Source: an uncultured Phycisphaerales bacterium (GTDB taxonomy: Bacteria > Planctomycetota > Phycisphaerae > Tepidisphaerales > Tepidisphaeraceae). Taken from it: a stretch of DNA of 64,000 bases. A program made the position numbers and the translations under genes. Shown in pieces: positions 36,148 through 45,996 of the stretch. The notes beneath the pieces are model-generated. The model saw only the letters and a list, made by a program, of their open reading frames with translations, was not told the origin of the DNA and did not search any database. How positions within the stretch are numbered: position 1 is the stretch's first letter; the number at the start of each line of letters is the position of its first letter. The stretch spans positions 1 to 64,000 of the forward strand of contig CAIQIQ010000119.1 in assembly GCA_903871935.1 (NCBI GenBank). Reading direction: 5' to 3'.

Positions 36148-37197
36148 TCAACGTTGCGCGGGGAACGCCGCGTCCACGATCGCCTTGGGCAGATACCACG
36201 ATGCCCCTGGCTTCCATCCCGCCAGCGGCGGCAGCCGACTCTCCATGCGCTGGGGGTTGGCCTTTTCCCACGCGTGAATCTGCCCCCAAAGATCTGGCAC
36301 AACGTCCGATTTGCCCCAGTCCTCATCGTACGGGTACTTCGGTTGCGAGGAGCAGCAGAAGAAATCCCGATGCCCGGCGCCTTTGACCTCCACCAGCTCC
36401 CAGCCCTGTTTGTCGGGCACCAGCGCGGTGAGATCCCTCGCTACCTGGATCGGCACCGTATCGTCGGCCGTGCCCTGCAGGATCTTCACAAAAGCATCGT
36501 TGAAATGCCCCCGCTTGACGGCCTCTGTGATCCTATCGCTTCCATCCTTAGCCCAGGGACGGAAATACAGCGCCGGGCATGAACTGACCACCACGCCCAC
36601 ATGCTCCCGGGGCAAGTATGTCATCAGCCGCAAGGACGAATAGCCGCCCATGCTGGCGCCGGTGGCGCCGATGTAGTTGATCTTGAACAGGTGGCACATC
36701 TCATTCATCAGTTCCAGTACATCCTTGGGGATGTTCTCGGGTATCAGGCCCTCGTGCTTCTTCTCCTTCAGGAACGCCGGATCGCGCAGTTGTTGATTGT
36801 CCCCCAAGAACGATTCGCCAACCGAGCGTTCGTTGCACCCGATAATGATCGCGTTGTTGTCATCGCAATAGTTCCAGGCCAGCGTGGGACGCTTTAGTGC
36901 TGAACGCGAGCCATAGAACGGACAGAACTTAAGCCACAGAGGGTATGCCTTTTGCGGATCAAAGTTCTTTGGGAAGGAGATGGTAAAATAGTCCGCAGCT
37001 CCATCAAAGCGGCTCTTGAAGTGCACGATATAGGGACGTTTCATTCCGCTGCTGTCGGGAAAGACACCAGCGTCACGATCAAAAGTGCCATATCCCGCAG
37101 CCTGCTCGGCCTCAGCCGCCAGCGCGTTGCTGGCCACTACCCCAGGAAGCCCCAGCACCACCGCCAGCGCCAGCACAATCCATGTCTTGAGTATCAT
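36148..37197 (-). CDS. Secreted alpha/beta-hydrolase (esterase-like)
   Basis: 349 residues. A signal peptide (about 1-28: IVLALAVVLGLPGVV...ALAA) predicts export. The nucleophile elbow is GASMGG with Ser182; later GTADDTVP and GAGHRDFF supply likely Asp and His. The pattern fits feruloyl-esterase/PHB-depolymerase-like hydrolases. Its start overlaps the upstream metallophosphoesterase stop by 4 nt, so the two are coupled. Confidence 0.85.
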   Translation of the reverse strand: MILKTWIVLALAVVLGLPGVVASNALAAEAEQAAGYGTFDRDAGVFPDSSGMKRPYIVHFKSRFDGAADYFTISFPKNFDPQKAYPLWLKFCPFYGSRSALKRPTLAWNYCDDNNAIIIGCNERSVGESFLGDNQQLRDPAFLKEKKHEGLIPENIPKDVLELMNEMCHLFKINYIGATGASMGGYSSLRLMTYLPREHVGVVVSSCPALYFRPWAKDGSDRITEAVKRGHFNDAFVKILQGTADDTVPIQVARDLTALVPDKQGWELVEVKGAGHRDFFCCSSQPKYPYDEDWGKSDVVPDLWGQIHAWEKANPQRMESRLPPLAGWKPGASWYLPKAIVDAAFPAQR

Positions 37198-38393
37198 CGG
37201 CTTCGCTTCCGTTCTGCAAACTCCAGTGAGCCTCGCGTGAACGACTGCCGGATCACGCTCTGGCCATCGAGGTCATTTACGACGATAGTCATCTCGCTCG
37301 CCGTCACCGAGCCGACGATGGATCGAGCCTGTGCAGGTTCCGAGCCGCCGCCAATCAACTGACCGTAGGGATGCTCGTTATTCGGCGGGAAGTAAACCGA
37401 TTTGTGGGCGTGGCCCGAGATGACCAGGTCGATCTTCCCTTCAACCAGCAGGTCGTGCCATTTGACACGGGCATCTTCGCTTATCCAGCCGTTGATCAAG
37501 TTCCCATTTAAGTCCTTGCCCCACACGCCCGGCCAATGCGCCAGAATCTCCGCATCCCAGAAGAGCGGCATATGCACGAACAGCACACGAAACGGCGCGC
37601 CGGTGAAGTCTGGATCAGCGATCGCCTTCTTCAGAAAAGACCGCTGCAGCGTACGGTAGTCATCGAAGCTGTTGAGGCCGGCATAGACCGGAAGGTTGTC
37701 GGGTTTGTCCTCGCCGGCGTCCAGAACAATGGCCGCCAGCGGACCATGCCGGAAGGTGTAGTAATAGTCGCCCGAAGGACCGGCAATATATTGAGCCAGC
37801 AACCGCGCATCGCGGCCGCGGACATCGTGATTGCCGCGTGAGAAAAACAGCGGTACATCTGCGGCAAAGGGGTGATTGGTCGGGGCAAAGAACTGGGAGA
37901 TGATCTTTGACCCGTCGCTGACATTGTTGGTGATATCGCCGTTCCAGAGCAGAAAGTGGGTGGGGCTGGCGATGAGATTCGCGGCCAGTTGCCCCAGCGT
38001 AGGTTCCTTTTCGTGCGTGTCGTTCCAGACCGTGAAAGTGGCTGATTCCGCCGTGGGATCAAGGGTGCGGAAGGCATGGATGTCCGAGCGAATCTCCTCG
38101 CCGGGCTTGATGGAATAGGCGGTAGTGTAGTGGATGGGCTTGAGATGCACCCGATAGAAATACCGCGCCCCGGGCTTGAGGTCCTTCAGGCGAAACGCCA
38201 GCAACTGATCTGAGAGGGGCAATTGCCCGCGGCAGGCCCCATCGCAGCGCTGCTCCAGCGCATCCGTCGGTCCGTATTCCACCCATCCGGTGGCCAGCCC
38301 ATTGGGCAGGACAACAACGCTAATCGAGTCACTCGCTGGATTGAGCAGCACGGGAGGGGCAACGAAGTTGAACGGCTGGTTGATCTCCAACAC
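37194..38393 (-). CDS. Metallophosphoesterase with purple-acid-phosphatase-like N-domain
   Basis: 399 residues. An N-terminal fibronectin-like domain (about 10-115, ending LKDLKPGARYFYRVHLK) precedes a calcineurin-like core: WNDTHE, LLWNGDITNN, SRGNHDVRG, FVHMPLF and ISGHAHKS give the full two-metal ligand set. It hydrolyses a phosphoester of unknown identity. The GTG start at 38393 has only a weak GGGG upstream. No signal peptide is seen although its coupled partner is exported. Divergent from the cupin-like gene. Confidence 0.88.
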   Translation of the reverse strand: MLEINQPFNFVAPPVLLNPASDSISVVVLPNGLATGWVEYGPTDALEQRCDGACRGQLPLSDQLLAFRLKDLKPGARYFYRVHLKPIHYTTAYSIKPGEEIRSDIHAFRTLDPTAESATFTVWNDTHEKEPTLGQLAANLIASPTHFLLWNGDITNNVSDGSKIISQFFAPTNHPFAADVPLFFSRGNHDVRGRDARLLAQYIAGPSGDYYYTFRHGPLAAIVLDAGEDKPDNLPVYAGLNSFDDYRTLQRSFLKKAIADPDFTGAPFRVLFVHMPLFWDAEILAHWPGVWGKDLNGNLINGWISEDARVKWHDLLVEGKIDLVISGHAHKSVYFPPNNEHPYGQLIGGGSEPAQARSIVGSVTASEMTIVVNDLDGQSVIRQSFTRGSLEFAERKRSR

Positions 38394-38526
38394 GCCCCAA
38401 TAGGACTGTTACGTTGCGTCGTTGTCAACCGCTCGAACCGGACCGTTGATCTGAAGTTGCCCGATGGATACCTTGAATGCCCGTGTGATCAATCGTGGCG
38501 GACTACCTCTGCACTGGAGAAACACC

Positions 38527-38934
38527 ATGGACCCAACACTCATCGAGATTCGCGACTACAACGGAGAAGGCTACCGGCCGCTGATCGACTACGCCTCCTG
38601 GCGCGTTGCCATCATGCGCCATTGCGATTCCCATCTGCCAGAAAAGATCGAAAGAGTGGAACGCCACGTCGAGACCGACGAAGTGTTCGTCCTGCTTGCC
38701 GGCCGTGCCACGCTCTTTGTCGGCGACGGCGATCCGGGCGCCCAGCGCCTCCTGCCGCAGGTAATGGAGCCGCTCAAACTCTACAACGTCAAGCGGAGCA
38801 TCTGGCACACGATCCTCTTCAGCCGCGACGCTTCGGTCCTGATCGTAGAGAACCGGGACACTGGTTCACGAAACTCGCAGTTTGCCCCTCTGACGCCAGA
38901 GCAGCGCGACTTGATTCTCCGATCACGGCTCTGA
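38527..38934 (+). CDS. Cupin-like protein
   Basis: 135 residues from the ATG at 38527 with GGAG 8 nt upstream; the open frame to 38464 is not needed. HVETDEVFVLLAGRATLFVG is a cupin motif 1 with an H-x-E-x-DE pattern, and WHTILFSRDASVLIVENRDT occupies the motif 2 place. Probably a metal-binding sugar or keto-acid enzyme or a sensor. It may follow the same theme as the carbohydrate genes downstream. Confidence 0.75.
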   Translation: MDPTLIEIRDYNGEGYRPLIDYASWRVAIMRHCDSHLPEKIERVERHVETDEVFVLLAGRATLFVGDGDPGAQRLLPQVMEPLKLYNVKRSIWHTILFSRDASVLIVENRDTGSRNSQFAPLTPEQRDLILRSRL

Positions 38935-38987
38935 CCGCCCCGTGCGCGCATGGTCGTCAAATACGGGACCCAGGAAGGCGGTGGCGT

Positions 38988-39773
38988 ATGGGCGATGAGT
39001 CACAAAAGGAACCGTCGATGTTGGATTACCAGCGGCAGGGGCGTACACCGACTGCGCTGCGGGCAGTTCCAGCAATCGAGCGGGCGGCGCGAGTCCATCT
39101 GTTGGTGGCCATCGTGATGGTAGCAGCGGCCATCGTAATGTTGGATGGCGGCGCGATGCTTTTGCAGTGCCTACTGTTCTTTGGCATCACGTCGCTGTTG
39201 TTCTCCGTCGCGGTTGTCATTCTTGCCGTCCGGCCGGTGCGGCGGGTCGGATGGATCGCGCTTTGGTCGGCATTGTTTGGCGTGGCAAGCATATCGTTCT
39301 TTGCGATAGTGGACCCGCCGCACGTGCGCGATGTCGCCAATCGGATCAAGTGTGCGGCAAACATGCGTGTCATCGGGCAGGTGATGTTCGCGTACGCACA
39401 GGCGTATGGGGGCCGGCTGCCCGACTCGCTCGATCAGCTTGCCGATGGATGGTCTGACATGGGCATGTTCGTTTGTCCTTCGACGGAAGATACCCCTGCT
39501 CCTGGTACCTCACCATCGCAGCAGGCGGTCGAACTGACGTCCGGAGGCCACTTGTCCTACATCTACTGTGGCAAGGGCCTGCAGTTGTCGTCTAGCTCTG
39601 ACATCGTCATATTGTGGGAGCCGTTCCACAACCATCCGAGGAGGGGCGCCAACGCGCTGCGCCTGGACGGTCGTGTTGACCTGCTGGAACCTGCCGAGGT
39701 GGCCGATCTCCAGACGGGAATCAACCCGCCCCGCAGTTTGCATTCAAAGAGCGCAACACAACCTGCACGCTGA
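38988..39773 (+). CDS. Membrane protein with pseudopilin/DUF1559-like C-terminus
   Basis: About 261 residues; the ATG at 38988 has AGGAAGG 9 nt upstream (alternative ATG at 39018 with AAGGA). Three hydrophobic helices (HLLVAIVMVAAAIVML, LLQCLLFFGITSLLFSVAVVILAV, GWIALWSALFGVASISFFAIV) precede a soluble part: CAANMRVIGQVMFAYAQAYGG, PDSLDQL, MFVCPST and NHPRRGANALRLDGRV. This resembles the H-x9-DG segment of planctomycete pseudopilin-like proteins (here the spacing is 10), but the fold is fused to extra membrane helices instead of a prepilin leader. Function unknown. Confidence 0.65.
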   Translation: MGDESQKEPSMLDYQRQGRTPTALRAVPAIERAARVHLLVAIVMVAAAIVMLDGGAMLLQCLLFFGITSLLFSVAVVILAVRPVRRVGWIALWSALFGVASISFFAIVDPPHVRDVANRIKCAANMRVIGQVMFAYAQAYGGRLPDSLDQLADGWSDMGMFVCPSTEDTPAPGTSPSQQAVELTSGGHLSYIYCGKGLQLSSSSDIVILWEPFHNHPRRGANALRLDGRVDLLEPAEVADLQTGINPPRSLHSKSATQPAR

Positions 39774-39857
39774 ATGCGAAGCGATGCTGCGCAAGCGGTC
39801 TTTGACACAGGAAACCCGTACGAACTAGACTGCTGTTTTCGGGAGCGATATCCATCT

Positions 39858-40898
39858 ATGGAGTTCCAACTACCTCGCAGCAAAGTGATTGCTGGTCTTG
39901 AATGGACCGGCGACCGCATCCCTTATCCCGAGCTTGAGATCAAAGGCGACACCTTCCCCATGACCTGGGCCGAGGATGACCAGATCTACACCTCCGCCGG
40001 CGATCCGCTCTGGCCGGCCGACGCCGGCAGCGGCCTCGATGTCGAGAAGTTCACCGGCGGCCCGACCGACTACAAGATCACCAAAGTCCAGCCCATGCGC
40101 GACTACATCGGCTGGGGCGGGGACGGTCCCAAGCCCAGCGGCATGATCTGCGTCGACGGCGTCCTTTACCTGGCGTTCCAGAACATGCTGCGTAACCGCA
40201 AGCCAATGTATGGCCTGGCCTCGCAGCATGGCAGCGATGCCAGCATCATCTATTCCACCGACAAGGGTGGCATGTGGAAGCCGGCGTTCGGCAATATCCA
40301 CGAGCCCATGTTCCCCGGCTCACTCTTTGGCGGCCCATCCTTCATCAACTTCGGCAAGAATAACGCCAACGCCCGCGACAACTATGTCTACGCCGTCTCC
40401 GGCGACCAATGGGATAACGGAAGCAACCTGCGCCTCGGCCGCGTTCCCGTCGAGCGCATCACCGAACGCGGCGGCTGGGAGTTTGTCTGTGCCTGGACCC
40501 CCGCGGGCGAGCCCGTGTGGCAGCGGAATCTGGCGAATGCTCTTCCGATCCTGAGCATCCATCGGTATCTGGGTATTCCGGAGATGGTCTACCTGGCCGG
40601 CATCAATCGCTATCTGCTGCTCACCTGGCGTCTGCACGGCGACTTCGATGGCGATGAAGGCACCGATCTGCTCATCCTCGATGCCCCGGAGCCTTGGGGT
40701 CCCTTCTCACTGGTGCACTTTGAGGAGTATTGGGAAGGCAAGGCGTTCACCCCGTACTGCCCGCGTATCCCGCTGAAGTGGATGGCGGCCGACGGAAAGA
40801 GCGGCTACCTCCAGTTCTCCGGAAGTTGGAGCCCGCGCGCCCAGAAGCTCAACTACTATCGCTCGAACGTTCGCCAGTTCCGCCTGAAGATGCGCTAA
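39858..40898 (+). CDS. DUF4185-like beta-propeller protein
   Basis: 346 residues from ATG 39858 (MEFQLPRSKVIAGLEW). FPMTWAEDDQIYTSAGDPLW, SGMICVDGVLYLAFQNM, DASIIYSTDKGGMW and YLAGINRYLLLTW recur as propeller blade strands, as in DUF4185 and sialidase-like five-bladed propellers that bind or cut glycans. No signal peptide in this frame. Followed by the BNR-repeat protein on the same strand. Confidence 0.7.
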   Translation: MEFQLPRSKVIAGLEWTGDRIPYPELEIKGDTFPMTWAEDDQIYTSAGDPLWPADAGSGLDVEKFTGGPTDYKITKVQPMRDYIGWGGDGPKPSGMICVDGVLYLAFQNMLRNRKPMYGLASQHGSDASIIYSTDKGGMWKPAFGNIHEPMFPGSLFGGPSFINFGKNNANARDNYVYAVSGDQWDNGSNLRLGRVPVERITERGGWEFVCAWTPAGEPVWQRNLANALPILSIHRYLGIPEMVYLAGINRYLLLTWRLHGDFDGDEGTDLLILDAPEPWGPFSLVHFEEYWEGKAFTPYCPRIPLKWMAADGKSGYLQFSGSWSPRAQKLNYYRSNVRQFRLKMR

Positions 40899-41037
40899 GC
40901 ACTGCGATGTGGACTAACTTGGGCCAGAGCTATGCCCGGCTGCGATAGTGCGCGCTCGTGGCTCGCATGCGGACCCCCGGTGGCAGAATTGCCGGGCCAG
41001 ACTGGCGATTTGCCGGCGAAGTGGTTTAATACACAGC

Positions 41038-43170
41038 ATGAGAACCACCTATATCTCGGCGTTGCTGTGGGTGATCTGTCTGGCGAGTGTGGCGTCTGCT
41101 CAGCAGAGCGCGCCCAAGTACCAGGTGATGGGTATCGGCGGGGCGGGGGGCATGTTCGTGCCTTCCATATCGCCCACTGATCCGAAACTGATGTTCATCG
41201 CCTGCGACATGAGCGGAACCTATCGCTCAACCGATGGTGGACAGACCTGGGCGATGTATCACTGGAAACAACTGAGCAGTTCACTGCGCTGCCGGCCGGC
41301 ATTCGGCAAAGACGCGATCTATTGGACGTCGGGAAATCAGATGAAGGTAAGTAGGGATGGCGGGGCGACATGGGAACCGCTGGTGGCCGGTGAACAGCCA
41401 TGGAAGACCGAAGAGCCGGTACGCATCGCCGTAGCCGATGGCGATAAAGCGCTGATTGTCGGAACCAGCGGCGGGCTGTATGTCTCCGGTGATGCTGGGA
41501 AAACGTGGAAAAAGGCGGCCGACGGGGCCGTGCGCGACCTGGCGGTTGTCGATGCCGATGTCTACTCGCTGTCGGCCAATGGGCTGAGCGTCGGCCGCAA
41601 TGGCGGCAAGACCTGGGAAGCCATCAATGTGACGATGCCGGGCGGTCAGCCGGGCTTCTCCGTATCCGGCGCGAATGATGGCAACCAGACGGTGCTCTAT
41701 GTAGCCAATAAGTCCGGTATCACCCAGTCGAAAGATGGAGGCAAGACCTGGCAGGTGGTAGATAATAAGAGTAAGTGCAATGTGGTGCTCGTACCACAGA
41801 AGCAGACGCAGGTTGCCTGGGCCGCCCAGGAGGCCCCCGGGCAGGATGTGTTCATCACCAAGGATGGCGGCAAGACCTGGACGAGCTGCTTCCGGATGGA
41901 AGGACAAGGCGGCAACGTCGAGCGGTCGTGGGTGCAGACCCAGCTCAAGTGGGGCTACAACATTTCGCCGCTAGGGCTGGGGATCGACCCATCCAACCCG
42001 CAGGTGGCGATGATCAGCACGCAGGGCGACTTCTATATTACCCGTGATAGCGGCAAGAGCTGGCAGCAGCTCATGAACAAGCCGATCGGCAAGCAGGGGA
42101 ACGACCCGGGATTCCGATACCAGTGCAACGGGCTGGAAGTGACCAGTTGCTGGCAGACTCTCTTTGATCCGAATGACGATCAGAAGATGTACATCGCGTA
42201 TACGGACATCGGCTTCTCCCGCAGCGTGGACCGCGGCCAGACCTGGATCAGCGCGACCGAAGGATGCCCATGGGGCAACACCTATTACCAGGTCGTGTTT
42301 GATCCGACCATAAAGGGCAAGCTCTATGCCGCCTGCTCCTCGCGGCATGACATTCCGCACTGGACGCACATCGACGCCAACAGGAACCAGCAGGGCGGCG
42401 TCTGTGTGTCGGATAACTACGGACAATCGTGGAAGGTGCTGGGCACGGGTTTGCCGAAGCTGCCCTGCACATCCATCGCGCTGGACCCGAAGACCTCCGG
42501 AGCCGGCCTGACCATGTATGTCACGCTCTATGAGGGCGGAGTCTACAAGAGCACCGATGGCGGCCAGACTTGGCAGAACAAGAGCAACGGGTTGGGCAAC
42601 AAGGGCAATAACCACGCCTTCATGGTGAAGGTGCACCCCAAGACCGGAAACCTGTTCTGCTCAATCACCGCGTTCCGCAACAACGCCACCTTCGCCGTCC
42701 CGGGCGGCATCTGGAAGAGCACCGACGGCGGCGAGAACTGGACGGACATCTCCAAATCGCTGGATCTGCGCTGGCCGACCGGCTTTGCGTTCGATCCCAA
42801 CGATGAGAACATCATCTACCTCGCGGCCGCGACTGCCCCACAGTTCGACCAGGGCGGCATGTACAAGACCACCGACGGTGGCAAGACGTGGAAGCAGGCG
42901 ATCAACGATGCCGCGATTGCCAAGTCCGGTGGCACGGGCTATTCGCAGGAGATGTTCGTGACGCTGCACCCGGATCACCCGGATTGGGTGTATCTGTCCA
43001 GCGGCTCGCACGGACTGTGGCTGAGTCAGGATTCTGGCGCGACGTGGAAGCATTTTGATGCGATCCCGTTCACTTCGATCACGCGGCTGGCGTGGGATCC
43101 CAAGGACCACGAGATCATGTACGTGACGACGTTCGGTGGCGGCGTATGGAAAGGGCCAGCGGTCCCGTAA
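41038..43170 (+). CDS. Exported BNR/Asp-box repeat protein (GH74-like propeller)
   Basis: 710 residues from ATG 41038. The signal peptide TYISALLWVICLASVASA ends in an AxA cleavage site. At least 13 Asp boxes are readable (STDGGQTW, SRDGGATW, SGDAGKTW, SKDGGKTW, TKDGGKTW, TTDGGKTW and variants), predicting a tandem seven-bladed propeller as in GH74 xyloglucanases and VPS10/sialidase-like proteins. Catalytic identity cannot be assigned. It sits among carbohydrate-type genes, so an extracellular glycan role is plausible. Confidence 0.87.
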   Translation: MRTTYISALLWVICLASVASAQQSAPKYQVMGIGGAGGMFVPSISPTDPKLMFIACDMSGTYRSTDGGQTWAMYHWKQLSSSLRCRPAFGKDAIYWTSGNQMKVSRDGGATWEPLVAGEQPWKTEEPVRIAVADGDKALIVGTSGGLYVSGDAGKTWKKAADGAVRDLAVVDADVYSLSANGLSVGRNGGKTWEAINVTMPGGQPGFSVSGANDGNQTVLYVANKSGITQSKDGGKTWQVVDNKSKCNVVLVPQKQTQVAWAAQEAPGQDVFITKDGGKTWTSCFRMEGQGGNVERSWVQTQLKWGYNISPLGLGIDPSNPQVAMISTQGDFYITRDSGKSWQQLMNKPIGKQGNDPGFRYQCNGLEVTSCWQTLFDPNDDQKMYIAYTDIGFSRSVDRGQTWISATEGCPWGNTYYQVVFDPTIKGKLYAACSSRHDIPHWTHIDANRNQQGGVCVSDNYGQSWKVLGTGLPKLPCTSIALDPKTSGAGLTMYVTLYEGGVYKSTDGGQTWQNKSNGLGNKGNNHAFMVKVHPKTGNLFCSITAFRNNATFAVPGGIWKSTDGGENWTDISKSLDLRWPTGFAFDPNDENIIYLAAATAPQFDQGGMYKTTDGGKTWKQAINDAAIAKSGGTGYSQEMFVTLHPDHPDWVYLSSGSHGLWLSQDSGATWKHFDAIPFTSITRLAWDPKDHEIMYVTTFGGGVWKGPAVP

Positions 43171-43212
43171 GCTTCGTCAGCCAGAGTTTCCGGCCAACAG
43201 AAGGACAACCCT

Positions 43213-43773
43213 ATGTCTAGTGGACAACCGCGCCTCAAAGGCAAACGCATCGTCATTCTTTCGGAAATCGGCATGCATGAGCATGAGTTCTGGGTTCCCT
43301 ATTACCGCTTCAAAGAGGAAGGCGCCCTGGTCAAGGTCGCTGGAATCGCCAAAGGAATCGTGCACCGTTCTGAAGGTGTCGGCGGAACCGATGGCTGCTA
43401 CCTTGCCAAGACCGAACTGGAGATCAAGGACCTCCGCGCCGCCGACTGGGATGCCCTGCACATCCCCGGCGGCATCTACGGTCCCATGACGTTGCGCGAG
43501 TACAAGCCGCTGCTCAAGTTCGTTCAGGAGATGGACCGGAAAAAGAAGATCATTTCCGCCATCTGCCACGGCCAGTGGGTGCTGATCAGCAGCGGCTCAT
43601 TAAAGGGACGCACCGCCACCGCGCCCAGCGATATCGTCATCGACATCGTCAATGCCGGGGCCCGCTATTCAGGCCCCGGCGCTGTTCGCGATGGCAATCT
43701 CGTCACCGGCGAATACTTCGGCGAACTGCCGGCTTTCATGAAGCTCTTGCTGGCCGCAATAGAAGACGGGTGA
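43213..43773 (+). CDS. DJ-1/PfpI family protein
   Basis: 186 residues: KRIVILSEIGMHEHEFWVPYY, HIPGGIYGPMTLRE and SAICHGQWVLIS with Cys118 at the nucleophile elbow. The family includes glyoxalases, deglycases and intracellular proteases. ACAACCCT precedes the start and AAGGAC gives a weak ribosome-binding site. It lies 42 nt after the BNR gene and 10 nt from the next convergent gene. Confidence 0.88.
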   Translation: MSSGQPRLKGKRIVILSEIGMHEHEFWVPYYRFKEEGALVKVAGIAKGIVHRSEGVGGTDGCYLAKTELEIKDLRAADWDALHIPGGIYGPMTLREYKPLLKFVQEMDRKKKIISAICHGQWVLISSGSLKGRTATAPSDIVIDIVNAGARYSGPGAVRDGNLVTGEYFGELPAFMKLLLAAIEDG

Positions 43774-43783
43774 TCCGAACACG

Positions 43784-44785
43784 CTATGACGTCAATTGCC
43801 CCGTCATGGTCATCTTCGGGGGCAGGTACTTAGCCACGCGCTCCCAGCTCGTCACAGCATCCCAATAGCGCTCCCGTATCGCCGCCACGATCCGATCGCG
43901 CAGATCGCGGCCGGTTCCTCCCAGTTGCCATCCCAGCTCCGGGAAAAATACGACGCGGACCGCCGGGAACCTGCCATCTCCCTGTGGCTCGGGCACATAA
44001 CCAACATCATTGCACCCGGTTACCGGCGGGTCCTGTGCCACAAATTGCTGGTTGAAGCACGAAGATCGGAAGTCGCGTAGGCATGCCGAATTATCGTAGA
44101 AGTTCGTGAACATCGAACGCACCGGCTCCTGAGGCAGCATCGCAAACGGCACCCCCTTGCCATCCTGCCGGTAGAAGATCAGGTAAGCGACGTTCTCGAT
44201 ATAGATCCCCTGGCATGCCGTCGCATCTGCCTGGCGCGTGTCGACCTCGGGAAAGTTCTCCACGTACTGATGTGTCGGCAGCTCGTGGTTCTCCGTCCAC
44301 AGCGCGCTGACGATATACGTGATATTCTCGATCGTGCCCTTGAGCACCCGACCCGACATGACAAAACTGGGATTCTCGGCGTCCAACTCGTAAGTGAACT
44401 GCAACTCGCCGTCTGCATGCACCAGCTCGCCCAGTTGCGCCCGGGTGAAATCCGGATACTGCCGAATGGTCTGCGCCTTTCCCACCTTGTCATCAAACTG
44501 CCGATACTGGATGAGCGGGTTTGGATAGGTTACCTGCAGCTTCCTTCCCTCAGGCCGCAGATCCATGCACATGCCAATCGTGTTGATCAGCTTCCCGTCC
44601 GGCAGAAAAGTCCGGGCATCGATGCCAAAGTTGTGAACTCGCTCCCATTTCCCGGTGTCCGGCCGGCGAATGTGGATGTAGTTGTACATCGTGTCGGAAG
44701 TGCGCGGGTCAAAATCCAGCCGCAACAGCTCGTTCTTCAACTCCACGCGTTTCTCAGGTTCTGTCCGGGATGAGCGATACATCAT
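43784..44785 (-). CDS. Hypothetical carbohydrate-type protein
   Basis: 333 residues from the first of two tandem ATGs (44785), directly after AAAAGGAGAAT; the longer frame to 44941 lacks support. Beta-rich, with KRVELKNELLRLDFDPR, TYELDAENPSFVMSGRVLKG, NHELPTHQYVENFPEVDT and WQLGGTGRDLRDRI. It may be an aldose-epimerase-like or glycosidase-like beta-sandwich, but I do not recognise the family. Divergent from the first alcohol dehydrogenase across 185 nt. Confidence 0.7.
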   Translation of the reverse strand: MMYRSSRTEPEKRVELKNELLRLDFDPRTSDTMYNYIHIRRPDTGKWERVHNFGIDARTFLPDGKLINTIGMCMDLRPEGRKLQVTYPNPLIQYRQFDDKVGKAQTIRQYPDFTRAQLGELVHADGELQFTYELDAENPSFVMSGRVLKGTIENITYIVSALWTENHELPTHQYVENFPEVDTRQADATACQGIYIENVAYLIFYRQDGKGVPFAMLPQEPVRSMFTNFYDNSACLRDFRSSCFNQQFVAQDPPVTGCNDVGYVPEPQGDGRFPAVRVVFFPELGWQLGGTGRDLRDRIVAAIRERYWDAVTSWERVAKYLPPKMTMTGQLTS

Positions 44786-44970
44786 ATTCTCCTTTTCATA
44801 GTCGTTTCTGGCATTCCCACCCAGCCGCCCAACGACAGAAGATGCTAATCGCCACTCTTCAATGAGCCAAATGACACTTGCCAAATACAACGAGCCAGCG
44901 CGCCATGAGGAAACAAACAGCAGGGGGGTGTATATTCCCATCTCTTGATTACCGAAGAAAGGATACTCCT

Positions 44971-45996
44971 ATGCTCGCGGCCGTCCTGAAGGACTTCAAC
45001 AACCTCGTTCTCGAAGATGTGCCCATGCCTGTCCCGGGTGTGCGCGAAGTCGTTGTCCAGATCAAGAGTTGTGGCTTTTGCGCCACCGACTACAAAGCCA
45101 TCAAAGGCATCCGTCGCAACGTGACATTCCCCACCATCTGCGGCCATGAGCCCTCCGGCATCGTCTCCGCCGTCGGCCAGGGCGTCAAAGGATTTGCCGA
45201 AGGTGATGAGGTGATCTGCCAGCCATCGGGCTACTGCGGCGTCTGCGCCCACTGCCGCGTGGGCAACACGCACTACTGCGAACACTCGTTCACCACCGGC
45301 GGCGATGGGCCAAAGGATACCTGGAACGGCGCCTTCGCTCAGTATATGAAGACGCAAGATGTCTGCCTTTTCCACAAGCCAAAGAGCATCAGCTTCGACG
45401 CCGCCGCCCTGACCGAGCCGCTCTCCGGGGCGTGGAAGGGCATGGTCCAGTACAGTCAGATCGAGGTCGGCGATGACGTCGTCGTGATCGGCGTCGGCGG
45501 CATTGGTCTGCTGTGCCTGATGGTCGCTCGTGCCGCCGGTGCCGGCCGCCTGATCGCCATCGATCCCAGCGACTACGCTCGCAAGAACGCCCTGCAACTG
45601 GGCGCCACTCACGCCATCGACATCGCCGGCGCCAAGGAGAAGGTCTACCAGATCCTTCCCGCCGGCCCCGACCTCGTTCTCGAGGCGGCCGGCCCGATCT
45701 CCGCCGTCAGGCTGATGGTCGATCTGCGCCGCCGCGGCACAAAGTGGAACGTCTTTGGCATCACCACCCACGAGACCTTCGAACTCGACGGCGGCCTAAC
45801 CCATTTTCTCGAGGGCCGCATGGACGCCAGCTTCGGAACCACGCCGCTGGCGATGCAAAGAGCGATCCGCCTGATGGAGTCCGGCATGGTGAACCCGGAA
45901 AAGATCATCTCTCATCGGTTTACGCTCAAGGATATTCACAAGGCCGTGGAGACCATGGGCCAGCCGCAGCGAAACAAGGTGATCGTCAACCCATGA
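44971..45996 (+). CDS. Zinc-dependent alcohol dehydrogenase 1 (sorbitol/threonine type)
   Basis: 341 residues from ATG 44971 (GAAAGGA 7 nt upstream). Catalytic zinc ligands are in SCGFCATD and CGHEPSG; the structural zinc lobe has four Cys in YCGVCAHCRVGNTHYC; the Rossmann motif is VIGVGGIGLLCL. It oxidises an alcohol or polyol with NAD(P). First gene of a four-gene plus operon; its TGA overlaps the next ATG. Confidence 0.9.
   Translation: MLAAVLKDFNNLVLEDVPMPVPGVREVVVQIKSCGFCATDYKAIKGIRRNVTFPTICGHEPSGIVSAVGQGVKGFAEGDEVICQPSGYCGVCAHCRVGNTHYCEHSFTTGGDGPKDTWNGAFAQYMKTQDVCLFHKPKSISFDAAALTEPLSGAWKGMVQYSQIEVGDDVVVIGVGGIGLLCLMVARAAGAGRLIAIDPSDYARKNALQLGATHAIDIAGAKEKVYQILPAGPDLVLEAAGPISAVRLMVDLRRRGTKWNVFGITTHETFELDGGLTHFLEGRMDASFGTTPLAMQRAIRLMESGMVNPEKIISHRFTLKDIHKAVETMGQPQRNKVIVNP

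Noticed and set aside
38223-38987. Upstream part of the 516-codon plus frame ending at 39773
   Set aside because: It covers the cupin-like gene in another frame and the divergent promoter region; a ribosome-binding site and hydrophobic start at 38988 mark the real gene.
45513-45992. Upstream extension of dehydrogenase 2
   Set aside because: Out-of-frame over dehydrogenase 1, Arg-rich, no homologous content; the ATGA overlap at 45993 is a clean start.
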